The notes under the pieces were generated by a model that worked only from the letters and a program-made list of their open reading frames with translations, was not told the DNA's origin and searched no databases. The translations under genes and the position numbers were made by a program. Positions 40,619 to 49,997 of a stretch of 64,000 nt of DNA are shown here, piece by piece (the first letter of the stretch is position 1; each line of letters begins with the position of its first letter). The stretch lies in assembly GCA_963210315.1 (NCBI GenBank), contig OY723243.1, forward strand, positions 1,054,001 to 1,118,000. Reading direction: 5' to 3'. This DNA is from Rhynchopus euleeides. Its lineage: Eukaryota > Euglenozoa > Diplonemea > Diplonemida > Diplonemidae.

Positions 40619-42583
40619 TCAGTCGCCATCATAGAAAGAGATCGTCGGTGGGACAAAGTGAGAAAGCGTCCCGCTGTAGCTGCTGCGCATGCTCTGGTTG
40701 AAGAGGGCCAGCTGTGACGGACCTGCATCCTTCACCGATGCTTCAAATATCTCAGGATCGGGGACATTCTTATGAGCAAGCACCGCCACCGTAAAGGGCT
40801 GCTTTGTGTAAGCCGCACAGTGCATCGTGAAGGTGTCTTCATCCTCCTTCAGCACGTTCTGGCAGGGGAGGTGCGTGATCTTCTCATTCTCATAGAAGAC
40901 GACCATCACGGCAACAGGCATCGACCGCCTGTTGTGTATCATCGTATGCACCTGGTTCGCCTCAAACGAGACAAACGAGACAAACGAGATCTCCACCCCC
41001 TCCGACAGCCTCTTCGTCGTCGTGGCGATGGGGAGACTCCGCTTCTCATCCCGCCCCTCCTTGCGGTCGATGTAGTGGCTTGCCTTGTAGGACCAGCTCC
41101 ACCCCTTTGCCCCGTTCCGGGGGCCGACGTTGCAGATCCGCGTCTCGACCCCGCCACCCGCCGCAGCGGTGCTGACGGCCATGTGGAACCCTTTGTTCGA
41201 CGCATCGGAGAAGACTGAAGCACCCAGGGGCAGCACGCCGAGGTTGGCACTCCCGTCGAAGTTGATGGTGATGATGATGTCCTCCGTGGTGTCGTTCTGC
41301 ACGGCGAAATCCCAGGTGGAGTCGATCTGCGGCGCCTTCTTGAGGGTCACCCCGCGCGCCAGGTTCTGATGTTGCACGACGTGCCTCCCGGTGTAGGGAA
41401 CCCAGCTCAGGCTGTGTGAATAGTCCCACACGCCCTGCCGCTTCCGCATGCACACGGCAAGGCTGCGGACACCACCACGGAGTACACTCCCTGTGACTGC
41501 CTGTCCCTCGAGGAGATCGCCCAGCGCCACCACCTTGCAGTTCCGCGCGTTGGTGAAATCGATGACGACCTGCCCATCCTCCAGCGAGTTGTTGTGGATC
41601 TCGAACCCAATGGCAGCCTCGCCCAGCTTCTCCGCGACACACACCACCTTGTTGCCGGACCCGCTGGGCTCGATGGGTGTGCGCATCAGCTCTGTCTTCT
41701 CCGGCGGGCGCGGCGGCGGCATCTTGGGCTCCTGCCGCGACTCACGCGAGGGTGGCATGGGTGGGGGGTGCCTGCCGTCCACATCCTCGTCGGGCGACAC
41801 GACGAAGCTGGGCACAGCATCAGCTGCCTGCGGGGTGGATGCACTTTCCGACTCCGGCACGCTGATGGGGCGCGGCACGGCAGTGCGGTACCTCGGTTCG
41901 GAAGGCGTGTCCAGGGCAGGCACGGTGGCCTGCGGGGTCGAGCAGCTTGGCTCCGCCGACGGCGCACGGCGCCTGGCGCGCGGCGAGGTCACGCGTGATG
42001 CAGACCCGACGCGGCGCAGGGCACTGCCGCTGCGCCCTCGCTGCGGCGAACGCGATCCCGTCTGCAGCCGCCGTGGGGGTGTCTTTGCGGGCGGCGTTGG
42101 CGAGGCGCTGCGCCTGCGGCGCGGTGTGACGCTCTCAAGCCACCCGTTAACCGACTCGCTGGAAGCCCCGCGCCGTGGTGGTGGTGTGCCTCCCAACGGT
42201 ACCGAGGGTTGCCTGCTGGTGGTGGTGCTGTCGCGCCCAGGGGTGTGCGACGCGCCCCCACTGCGGAAGCTGCATGTGGCTTTGTAGGAGCAGCTGATAG
42301 GGATGCGTGGGTCGGTGGCGGCGAACACAGCGACGTCGCATGACGCGCGCGGCCCCAGCAGCTCGCAGGCCTGCGACCCCCCGCCCAGCACCTCAACGGA
42401 GGCGTTGCGGGACATGCCGAAGTCGACCCGCACCTCGGCATGCTGCAGCGTCTTGTTGCACAGGGACAGCCCGACACCCCCAGGGATGGGCCGCCGCACC
42501 ACCCATACCCCGCAGCCGGGATGGATCTCCGACCAGTCGCTCTTCGCCTCCGAGCGCAGGGCCCACTCCTCGAAGCCCCTCAT
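40619..42583 (-). CDS. Protein with repeated calpain-associated (DUF1935-like) domains
   Basis: 654 residues. Four segments share a pattern of a polar N-rich turn, a V-x-V-x-F strand and an S/N loop: LCNKTLQHAEVRVDFGMSRN, IHNNSLEDGQVVIDFTNARN, VQNDTTEDIIITINFDGSAN and IHNRRSMPVAVMVVFYENEK. This resembles the domain found alone or in front of calpain-like proteases in kinetoplastids (SMPs and CAPs), where F-x-N-D-T...V-x-F-x-x-x-S is typical. No protease domain is present. A 190-residue Ser/Pro/Arg-rich linker separates the first repeat from the others. In trypanosomatids such proteins associate with membrane and cytoskeleton. Acceptor CCACCACAG at 42613-42612. Confidence 0.5.
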   Translation of the reverse strand: MRGFEEWALRSEAKSDWSEIHPGCGVWVVRRPIPGGVGLSLCNKTLQHAEVRVDFGMSRNASVEVLGGGSQACELLGPRASCDVAVFAATDPRIPISCSYKATCSFRSGGASHTPGRDSTTTSRQPSVPLGGTPPPRRGASSESVNGWLESVTPRRRRSASPTPPAKTPPRRLQTGSRSPQRGRSGSALRRVGSASRVTSPRARRRAPSAEPSCSTPQATVPALDTPSEPRYRTAVPRPISVPESESASTPQAADAVPSFVVSPDEDVDGRHPPPMPPSRESRQEPKMPPPRPPEKTELMRTPIEPSGSGNKVVCVAEKLGEAAIGFEIHNNSLEDGQVVIDFTNARNCKVVALGDLLEGQAVTGSVLRGGVRSLAVCMRKRQGVWDYSHSLSWVPYTGRHVVQHQNLARGVTLKKAPQIDSTWDFAVQNDTTEDIIITINFDGSANLGVLPLGASVFSDASNKGFHMAVSTAAAGGGVETRICNVGPRNGAKGWSWSYKASHYIDRKEGRDEKRSLPIATTTKRLSEGVEISFVSFVSFEANQVHTMIHNRRSMPVAVMVVFYENEKITHLPCQNVLKEDEDTFTMHCAAYTKQPFTVAVLAHKNVPDPEIFEASVKDAGPSQLALFNQSMRSSYSGTLSHFVPPTISFYDGD

Positions 42584-42732
42584 GCTGCCATATAGTACAG
42601 TGCCCTGCAGCCTGTGGTGGCGGTAGTGGTGTTGCGTCTAATGCGACAATCTAGGGTCAAGGCAAAACCGAATCGGATGGGATGTGGGGGGGGGGGGGGG
42701 TCGTTGGCCTTCTTCTCATTTCGTTTCCTTCT

Positions 42733-44064
42733 CTACGACAGAATGAGCACGTTGTCCGCAGGCGGCTTCTTGTCCCCCACACGCACAGCGGCACCGCCAC
42801 CGCCTCCCGCTACCCCCTCCACCTCCACGGCATCAAGGTCAATCACCTCCACCTGCACCTCCACTTCCACCTCCTCCACCTCCGCACCCACCACACCCCG
42901 AGCACCCCTCCGCTTCTTCTTTGCAACAGGCGCCGCAAACATCTCACGTATCGAGGCCTGCCGGGGTCCGGATATGGCAGCCAGAGCGGCAGCACGTGCC
43001 TGGGATGTGCTCCCGACAGTCGAGGTCACCTGTGCGTGCCTACACATGGCTGACATGAAGTGCCGCAGCTCGTCGTAGCTGCTGTGCTCGCTGTAGGGCA
43101 CAGTGTACACCTGCAGGTGCCCTGAGGGGCTGAACCACCCACGCGCATCCTCGATGCGCAGCACAGCCACCTCCGTGATGCAGCCCTTCGCAGGCGTGGG
43201 GGGCACCTGGGAACGCCGAACTGCCCACCCCGTCGGATGCAGCACCACCGCCTTCTTAAAGGGCTCCAGTGGCAGCACCAGCAGGTCCTCTGCGCGTGAG
43301 ATCTTCCTGATATCGGTGAAGATGACACGCCCCTTGGGGTCATTCCGGGTCTCGTCGAAATCGCAGTCGAACATCGTGTCCTGCCGCCGCACCCCATCTG
43401 CGTTGAGCCGCTCCCCGAGGGCCTCTGCGGCAGCAAAGGCGGCACGCTCCTTGCCTATTGTATAGCCCCCGATGTAGAAGCGTGTGTCAGGCGTGTCATG
43501 CGCCCGGCATATCCGGGCAACAAGATCCAACGAGGCCTCCTGCGGCGGCAGGCGCCACTTCCCCTGCGGCAGGGCGTAGGTTGTGTCAAGCCACACCCGG
43601 GTCAGCCGCCTGCAGCCCAGCCTTCGCTGCAGGCCGCTGATGAGCTCTGGGCTCGCCCGGAAATCCCCGGTGTGCAGCCACACGCTGTCAGGCCCATCCT
43701 CAAAGAGGATCATCGCAGCACCCGGGCAGTGGTTGGCATCCACAAAGGTGAAGGTGATGCCAGCCTCCTCCACTCTGACAGGCACGTTGAAATCGATGCA
43801 CCGCAGGTGGCACGGATCCACGGCGAGGTGCCTCTCCACCAGACGCCCGGTGACCCAGGTGCAGTAGATAGGCCCCCCTGTCCAGGAGTGGGTCAGCCCG
43901 GTGTAGTGGTCGGCGTGGAAGTGGGTCAGGAAGAAGTAGGAGGCCTGCTGAACGGTGCCCTGGACTCTGCGGGTGGGCGGGACGCTGAAGCCGTCAACAA
44001 TGACAGGTTGGAGTTGGCCCTGCAGGCCATCGAGCCACTTCACATCCTGGTCAGAACAGGCCAT
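42733..44064 (-). CDS. SNM1/Pso2-family DNA cross-link repair nuclease
   Basis: 443 residues from the ATG at 44064. A metallo-beta-lactamase fold with beta-CASP: motif 2 THFHADHYTGL (His48, His50, Asp52, His53), motif 3 VDANHCPGAAM (His112), motif 4 LHTGDFRASP (Asp134), then WLDTTYALP, and motif C in VYTVPYSEHSSYDELRHF. This is the DCLRE1/Artemis/Pso2 group, 5'-3' exonucleases acting in interstrand cross-link repair or end processing. The C-tail has QASIREMFAAP, a degenerate PCNA-binding motif, followed by KKKRR (NLS) and an acidic Val/Glu repeat. The N-terminal zinc finger of yeast Pso2 is absent. Only about 150 bp separate the stop from the next gene's ATG. Confidence 0.92.
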   Translation of the reverse strand: MACSDQDVKWLDGLQGQLQPVIVDGFSVPPTRRVQGTVQQASYFFLTHFHADHYTGLTHSWTGGPIYCTWVTGRLVERHLAVDPCHLRCIDFNVPVRVEEAGITFTFVDANHCPGAAMILFEDGPDSVWLHTGDFRASPELISGLQRRLGCRRLTRVWLDTTYALPQGKWRLPPQEASLDLVARICRAHDTPDTRFYIGGYTIGKERAAFAAAEALGERLNADGVRRQDTMFDCDFDETRNDPKGRVIFTDIRKISRAEDLLVLPLEPFKKAVVLHPTGWAVRRSQVPPTPAKGCITEVAVLRIEDARGWFSPSGHLQVYTVPYSEHSSYDELRHFMSAMCRHAQVTSTVGSTSQARAAALAAISGPRQASIREMFAAPVAKKKRRGARGVVGAEVEEVEVEVQVEVIDLDAVEVEGVAGGGGGAAVRVGDKKPPADNVLILS

Positions 44065-44098
44065 TGGGCGGAAAGGTGCGCACGCGCGGTACACCGCT

Positions 44099-44124
44099 CT
44101 GGAGGGGGAAGAAAGACAGATATA
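44099..44124 (-). promoter_or_regulatory. Candidate spliced-leader acceptor (SNM1 gene)
   Basis: The minus strand reads TGTCTTTCTTCCCCCTCCAG ending at 44099, 34 nt before the ATG. It fixes the start at MACSDQD rather than upstream in-frame codons. Confidence 0.7.
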
Positions 44125-44467
44125 GATGAGAGAGACAGGGTGAGGGTGGTCGGGATAGAAACCACAACCCACACTCTCGTTTTTGAACTGCGATCACACA
44201 CCGGGTTCGGCTTCACATGGGGGGGGGGGGGGCTCCCCTGACCCCCTCACACACCCCCTCCTCCCCCTGCTGGGCCCTGATGCCTGTCGTTCCGTCGGGG
44301 TGGGTGTGGGGCACCAGGCACGGCTTGAGACTCGGCCCACCTAGCCTAGGGAGGCGAGCGTGCCCAGGGGGTGTGGGGTGGGGGGCTGTAAAGCCGCGCT
44401 ATTCTGAGACGCCATGGGGTATGGCTTTGAGACTTGTTTGTTGCGGCAAGAAAAGAAAGAACCACGC
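44125..44467. other. Intergenic, nothing recognised
   Basis: About 340 bp downstream of the SWI3-like gene, with a G tract at 44220-44232. Confidence 0.5.
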
Positions 44468-46522
44468 TCAGGCCGCCTCGCTGCCTGCAAGGAAGAGCTG
44501 GATGCGGTGGCACCGGGTCTGGTGGCCTCTGTCGAGGGAGGCCATCTGCTCCGGCACGGAATTGACGAATTCCTCGCCGCACACAACAGCCTCCTCCAAG
44601 GCGGGCAGCAGCAGACGCAGCTTTGCCAGCTGCAGGTGGATGAGGCGCTGCAGCGTCAGCCTGAGGTGTGCCGTCTCCTGCTCTGCCATGAGTGCTGACT
44701 TGGCTTGGAAGGCGCCAAGCGCCGCTGCAGCCATGGAGCCAACAGATGCGCCGCCTGCAGCGGCAAGCGCTGCCTCGGCAACGCCTTCTGGGACACACTC
44801 GGCAAGGAATCCGACGATCTTCTCCTGGAAGTGCTGCTGCTGGTCCTGTACGTCGGGTGCAGGTGCCTCCTGCGGGTGGAGAGACAGGCTGAGAGATGCG
44901 TAACGTTCGAAGCACTCCTGGGCTGTGCTGCGCACCGCATGCTCTGCGATGAGGGTCTTCACCTTGGTGCCGAGGCCTTCCGTCGACGTGGTGGACTGTG
45001 CAGCGTGGGAGAGGGTGAGGTCTTCGTGGGTGGACCATTCGTTGCGGCGTGGGGCGCGTGGCTCTGGCACTGCTTCCGGCTGGACTTCTTCGAGGCGGCC
45101 CTGTGGCTGCAGCCGGTAGTTGATGAGCCCCCACTTGTCGAGGAACTGCCAGATCTGCAGGATCAGCGAATCCGGCCCCGTCACAACCCTCTTGACGAAG
45201 AGGAAGGTCATGTAGCAGTGCGGGCGCTGCCTGTGGAGGTTGACAATCCAGTCGCGCGTCTCGATGAACCACTCGCTCTGGGAGACGATGTCGAAGCTGC
45301 TGTACGCAGGGTCTGTTACCTCCAGCTCGTGTATCTCCCCTGGGATGTACCACGTGGCGTACAGTGGCACCACCACGACACTGTCGCGGTGGCTGCGTTC
45401 GCTGCGCTTGCGCTTCAGGGTGCGCTGCAGCCCGAGGAGGCGGGGGTGCCGCACAGCTGCAGAGGTGGCCAGGCTGTCGGGGGGGACGACACGCGGGAGG
45501 ATGTCTGCGGGGGCGTACCACCGCAGCACCGTGTCGCTGTCGTCGGGAGGGAGCAACGCAAAGTCGGTCAGGTTGACCCACTCGCCGTGGCGCAGGCTGG
45601 CGTAGACATACGCCGCATCCACCTCGAGGCTGTCGCGCCCCATGATCCTCTGCACCACACCGTTGTTGTGCTGCACCGCCTCGCGCAGCGTATCCGTGAA
45701 CACGGCAGCAGGCATGCCCGACAGGGCACCGCGTTCCACCTCACTCCGCACCAGATACCAGCGGTCGTGGCTGCTCGGCAACCCACGCATGTGCAGCCGC
45801 AGGACGAGAATCAGCGCAGCTTCGAGCTGCTGCCACAGCCGCACCTTCGCGTCATGCTGTGCCTCACCGAACAGAAGGCTCATGGCAGCGCTGGCGGCAA
45901 ACTCCTGCCGTGTGTCGATCCACCCGACCACCCTGTAGCGGTGGTTGCGGAAGGCCTCCTCGGCTGCCGCCTTCCCGAGGGCGAGGCCTGTGTCACACAC
46001 CACCACATCCGCAGCCTCCCGTGTGGCGGCACGCTCCCCACGCAGCGCTTCCACACTGGGCACAAGCTCCTCGCTCATCGGTGGCAGGAACACGGTAGTC
46101 TTCAGGACAGCCGCAGAGCCGAACAGCGCGTCGTTCACAGCGTTGATGAGCTGCTCCTTCGTCGGGCGCACAGACATGCCGCCGTGCATAAGCATGAGGC
46201 CCGCACGCACTGCCACAGCGTACCGCGGCAGGTCCTCCGAACAAAGGCTGTCGCCGATGAGGCTGGGAAGGAGGTCGGGCAGGCGGGCGCACTGCCGCAC
46301 GCCCCCGCCGTGGCGCTGCTGGAAGACATATTCATCAACCTCAAGCAGGTCCACCAGCGCACGTGCCATGGCGCGCCAATCCTTGCCTGCGAGGCAATCA
46401 GCACCAGGCGTGTCACCCCATCCCGCAACGATCTGGCACCGCCTCTGTTCCAGGGCGTCACAGAACACAGCGAGGCTGCTGAGGTCTGGGATGCTCCGCT
46501 TCATGTCCCCAACGATTGGCAT
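44468..46522 (-). CDS. SWI3/SMARCC-like chromatin remodeller subunit (SWIRM-SANT)
   Basis: 684 residues from the ATG at 46522. The SWIRM domain is at about 384-471: IPGEIHELEVTDPAYSSFD, EWFIETRDWIVNLHRQRP, then IWQFLDKWGLINY, the signature of SMARCC1/Swi3/Rsc8. A SANT/Myb-like domain follows (RRNEWSTHEDLTLSHAA, then TAQECFERY) near 492-545, and a leucine-rich helix (LTLQRLIHLQLAKLRLLLP) near 610-645, usually the dimerisation zipper. The N-terminal 300 residues correspond in position to the SMARCC N-terminal module. It would be a core scaffold of a SWI/SNF-type nucleosome remodeller. The pyrimidine-rich leader (CTCCCCCTGCCCC repeats) with several AGs precedes the ATG. Confidence 0.88.
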   Translation of the reverse strand: MPIVGDMKRSIPDLSSLAVFCDALEQRRCQIVAGWGDTPGADCLAGKDWRAMARALVDLLEVDEYVFQQRHGGGVRQCARLPDLLPSLIGDSLCSEDLPRYAVAVRAGLMLMHGGMSVRPTKEQLINAVNDALFGSAAVLKTTVFLPPMSEELVPSVEALRGERAATREAADVVVCDTGLALGKAAAEEAFRNHRYRVVGWIDTRQEFAASAAMSLLFGEAQHDAKVRLWQQLEAALILVLRLHMRGLPSSHDRWYLVRSEVERGALSGMPAAVFTDTLREAVQHNNGVVQRIMGRDSLEVDAAYVYASLRHGEWVNLTDFALLPPDDSDTVLRWYAPADILPRVVPPDSLATSAAVRHPRLLGLQRTLKRKRSERSHRDSVVVVPLYATWYIPGEIHELEVTDPAYSSFDIVSQSEWFIETRDWIVNLHRQRPHCYMTFLFVKRVVTGPDSLILQIWQFLDKWGLINYRLQPQGRLEEVQPEAVPEPRAPRRNEWSTHEDLTLSHAAQSTTSTEGLGTKVKTLIAEHAVRSTAQECFERYASLSLSLHPQEAPAPDVQDQQQHFQEKIVGFLAECVPEGVAEAALAAAGGASVGSMAAAALGAFQAKSALMAEQETAHLRLTLQRLIHLQLAKLRLLLPALEEAVVCGEEFVNSVPEQMASLDRGHQTRCHRIQLFLAGSEAA

Positions 46523-46811
46523 CGCCCCGCCTGCAAGGCTGGTGTGGTGGGCTGCGTCGCAGGGGGCAGGGGGAGGGGCAGGGGCAGGGGGAGGGAGGAG
46601 GGGTGATCCCTCCACTGGTGTGCTAACAAAAGGCGGCGCTCCAATCCCAACGCTGCTCAGCTGTTCGACGTACAACAAAAATAACTAGACATAATGCGGC
46701 AGACGAGTGCGATAGGGCTATGTGGTACAAAACGCACTTCTGCCTGGCCACCACGCGTGGGCGGAGGGGACAGGAGGTGGGGTCAGAAGGAAGAAGAAGA
46801 AGGAAAAAAAA

Positions 46812-49800
46812 TCAGAATTGCTTGCTGCGCTCCAGCCGCCGCTGCTCAGCATCGCCAAATTTGCTGACGAAGTCGGAGAAGGCCATCCACCCAGAGGCGA
46901 TCAGGACACGCGGCTCCTTCCGGCTCTCGCCCATCATCTTGAGGGTCACCTTGCGTGTGCCGAAGGCATACACATACCCGCCATCCATATACCGGGGGTC
47001 TGGCGAGATGCGTGAGAAGTTGGAAGGCAGGCGTGCATCATGTGCGTACTGCAGCAGGGCTGTGTGGAGCTTGTCGGGTGGGGGGCGCTTGACTGCAGTC
47101 GTTCGGCGGGGGCGCTCTAGCTGCGGGTGGGACTGCGCCGGCTGGGGATCACTGTAGCGGTATCCCGGCGACGCGGCGGGGGGGGAGGGCGAGCGGCGGA
47201 GGCTGTCGGGCACCTGGGGCGACAGGTCTGCAGGCTCGTGGAGGTTGTGCAGCATCAGCAGGTCGCTGAGCGGACTCCTGCTCCGTGTGGCGTTGTTCGC
47301 AGCAGCAGCGGCAGCAGCAGCAGCAAGGTCGTTGCCACTTCCTTGGTATGCACCCCGGAGGCGAGCTGGCGACTGTGACGGCGTAGGCCCCTCCAGCACA
47401 CCCTTCCAGTTGGGGCGCTGTGGTGGCGTCACGCTTCGGATGTCGTACGTCGGGGAGGGGTGCGGCTCGTATGTGTTGCGGTAGCTCTCCTCCGCAGTGT
47501 CCATGTGTAGCTCGCGCCGTGCAATCACTTGCTCCCTCTGGTGCAGCTGCGAGCTGAAGGCCTCTTTGTTGCCCTCCAGGTCGGCAAGCTCCTGCTTCAG
47601 CCGCAGCTCCTGCGACGACAGCTTTGCACGCTCCTGCAGCAGGCGCAGCTCCTGCCCTTTGATGTCCTCCTCCCTGCGCTGCAGGGCTGACAGGGCGGTG
47701 CTCTCGGCACACTGCAGCGAGCCTGCAGCACGGATCTTGTCGTCCAACACATGCTGCAGCTGCTCGAGGGCAGACGAGCGGCTGTTGATCTCTGCCTCGC
47801 GTGCCTCCACAGCCCGCTCGCGGCGCTCGCACTCAGCCTCCCTGGACCTTATGGCTTCCTGCAGGTCTGCTTCGCGGCGGCGGAAGTACTTATCCCGCTC
47901 CTCCTCGAGGGCAAAGGCTGCTGCAGCTGCCTGCCCACTCTCGCCTGTCTGCGGGGCGGAGTACCGTGACCCAAGGGCAGCGCCTGCAAGGAAGGCGTCG
48001 CGCAGCTCTGCCCGTTGCCGGCGTTCTGCGTCGGCGAGGCTGTCGCTGTCGCGGTAGTGCTCGGGGATGCTGTCGGCAATGCTCGCACCAGATGTGCCTG
48101 CAGCGACAGCGGCAGCGAAGACGTCCATCCGCTTCGTCAGGTCTCCGAACTGACTGCCGATAGCGAGGGCAGAGGTCGTATCACCGCCTGGCTCCCGTGT
48201 GTCGTGCAGCAGCAGCTCCTCGACAGACTGCAGGCGGTCCAGCACGTGTGTCATGGATTCGCCTAGCAGGTTGATCTCGTCGTTGGGTACGACAGGCAGC
48301 GACCCCAGGCGCGACGTCAGGTCTTCGACACGCATCTGGAGCCCTGCCTGCCCCACCTTGATATCGCCCAGCATGGCGTCGCCTGGCAGCGGGCCTGCCT
48401 TGAGCAGGTCCTCCAGGGCGGCAAGGCGGTCCTCCAGCTTGGTGCGCTGCTTCTGCTCCACTGTCTCCTGGTCCTCGTCGCTGGAATAGCACGTCCCCTC
48501 GCCCGTCTGCGTTTCCAGCGGCACAGGGATGCTGCGGAAGAGAGACTGCTCGTCAGGCACCCGCCCTGTGAACTCTGACAGCGCCTGTGTGATCTGGGCG
48601 GGTGACATGCCCGTGCCTCCCAGGTCGATGATGCAATCCACCGCCTGTGGATCAGTCGGGTACACCGCCACGTGGTACAGGCAGCAGACAGGGATGTGGT
48701 CGGACGCCGTGTGCATGTACGGTTTGTACTTCGTTGCTGTGATGACGTTCGACTCCACAGGAAGGAAGTCGTCTGTCTTTGAAGTCGACAGTTTGTAGGA
48801 GAGGACACGGTCAGTGTATGCAGGGACACGTGGCTTGCCCCCCTTCTTGGACGTGTCATAGATGGACTCGCCTTTCAGGTATTTGTATGTCGGCAGGAAG
48901 GTGACTGGGGGTTCCCTAAAGTCGCTGAAGACACGCCCCGCGTTCATTTCTTTCGTCAGCTGGTCGTGCTTCAAGATGCGATCGACTTTCTTCTGAGCGA
49001 TACTCTGCATCACTTCCTCGTAGTCAGCCTCGACACGATAGTTCAGGTCCCCGAACCAGAACACGTAGTCAGTTGTGCCGAGAAGGCTGTTCGACACAGT
49101 GGCTTGCTGCCCCGCCTTGGGCGACCCGAAGATGCCTTTGTCCACACCATGCCCCGCGTCGGTGTTCCGTGTGGTGTTCATCTCCCCCGACTTCCCGAAG
49201 GCGACCAGATCGCAGCACACGTCTGCAGAAGTTGTCTTGATCTTCTCGGCGTGCTGGGTCAGGTAGTTGAGGACGAAGTGGAAGTTCTCATTTCGCTTCC
49301 CCGTGTTCTCCGTATGAGGGACGAAGTGGGAGTTGATGAAGACAAACCGCTTGCAGTGCAGAATAAAGGACACTGCGAGTGCCCCTTTGTTCCCAGTGAA
49401 CCCGCCTGTCCCCAGCTTCACCTCCTTCACGGTGAGGTGCTCGATCTTGTTGACAAGATGCACCTTTGCGAACACGACAATGAGAGTTCCGACAAGCGAC
49501 TGCGACGTGACCTTCCTGAAACTGTACTGGATCAGGTGCCGCATCAGGCAGTCCAACCACGGATCAGACTTCCCTGTCGATGACGTGGCCAGCGAGCGTG
49601 CACTCATATCCACCTCTTGGAGACCCACTGCAATGACGTCCGCCTTGCGCTTTGCCTGCAGCCACTTCTCCAGTCCGAGAACACGCGTTGGATCAGCTTC
49701 TGCGACATTCCATGTGCAAACCGCGACAGCAAGGTCCTTTCGCGACAGATACATATTCTTTGGGATCTGCAGCAGATGGCGCTGCAGCAGCTTGAGACGG

Positions 49801-49997
49801 TCCTTGTCCCGCGTGGACTGCAACACCCGCGCCGCAGCTGCAGTGTCTTTTTCGACTTTCTCACGCTCGACAGGCGACGAAGGGAAAGACCCATTGTCGT
49901 TGTACCCTGACTCAGGCGAGTCTGCAAACGTCACATTCTTACTCCCCGGAGACCCCGGAGACTCGAACTGCGACCCTCTTTTTCTGAAGAACGGCAT
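46812..49997 (-). CDS. Inositol polyphosphate 5-phosphatase with long coiled coil
   Basis: 1061 residues from the ATG at 49997. The catalytic IPPc domain spans about 90-450: VCTWNVAEADP, VIAVGLQEVDM (Glu that binds Mg), GGFTGNKGALAVSF, FINSHFVPH, FWFGDLNYRVEADYE, PRVPAYTDRVLSYK and TASDHIPVCCLYH. It removes the 5-phosphate of phosphoinositides or inositol phosphates. A disordered segment and a long coiled coil (about 700-840; READLQEAIRSREAECERRE) follow. The C-terminus (YVYAFGTRKVTLKMMG, VLIASGWMAFSDFVSKFG) weakly recalls the GAS2-related microtubule-binding domain. That tail suggests cytoskeletal tethering and is unusual for the family. An AG (CACACAG) lies 7 nt upstream. Confidence 0.92.
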   Translation of the reverse strand: MPFFRKRGSQFESPGSPGSKNVTFADSPESGYNDNGSFPSSPVEREKVEKDTAAAARVLQSTRDKDRLKLLQRHLLQIPKNMYLSRKDLAVAVCTWNVAEADPTRVLGLEKWLQAKRKADVIAVGLQEVDMSARSLATSSTGKSDPWLDCLMRHLIQYSFRKVTSQSLVGTLIVVFAKVHLVNKIEHLTVKEVKLGTGGFTGNKGALAVSFILHCKRFVFINSHFVPHTENTGKRNENFHFVLNYLTQHAEKIKTTSADVCCDLVAFGKSGEMNTTRNTDAGHGVDKGIFGSPKAGQQATVSNSLLGTTDYVFWFGDLNYRVEADYEEVMQSIAQKKVDRILKHDQLTKEMNAGRVFSDFREPPVTFLPTYKYLKGESIYDTSKKGGKPRVPAYTDRVLSYKLSTSKTDDFLPVESNVITATKYKPYMHTASDHIPVCCLYHVAVYPTDPQAVDCIIDLGGTGMSPAQITQALSEFTGRVPDEQSLFRSIPVPLETQTGEGTCYSSDEDQETVEQKQRTKLEDRLAALEDLLKAGPLPGDAMLGDIKVGQAGLQMRVEDLTSRLGSLPVVPNDEINLLGESMTHVLDRLQSVEELLLHDTREPGGDTTSALAIGSQFGDLTKRMDVFAAAVAAGTSGASIADSIPEHYRDSDSLADAERRQRAELRDAFLAGAALGSRYSAPQTGESGQAAAAAFALEEERDKYFRRREADLQEAIRSREAECERRERAVEAREAEINSRSSALEQLQHVLDDKIRAAGSLQCAESTALSALQRREEDIKGQELRLLQERAKLSSQELRLKQELADLEGNKEAFSSQLHQREQVIARRELHMDTAEESYRNTYEPHPSPTYDIRSVTPPQRPNWKGVLEGPTPSQSPARLRGAYQGSGNDLAAAAAAAAANNATRSRSPLSDLLMLHNLHEPADLSPQVPDSLRRSPSPPAASPGYRYSDPQPAQSHPQLERPRRTTAVKRPPPDKLHTALLQYAHDARLPSNFSRISPDPRYMDGGYVYAFGTRKVTLKMMGESRKEPRVLIASGWMAFSDFVSKFGDAEQRRLERSKQF

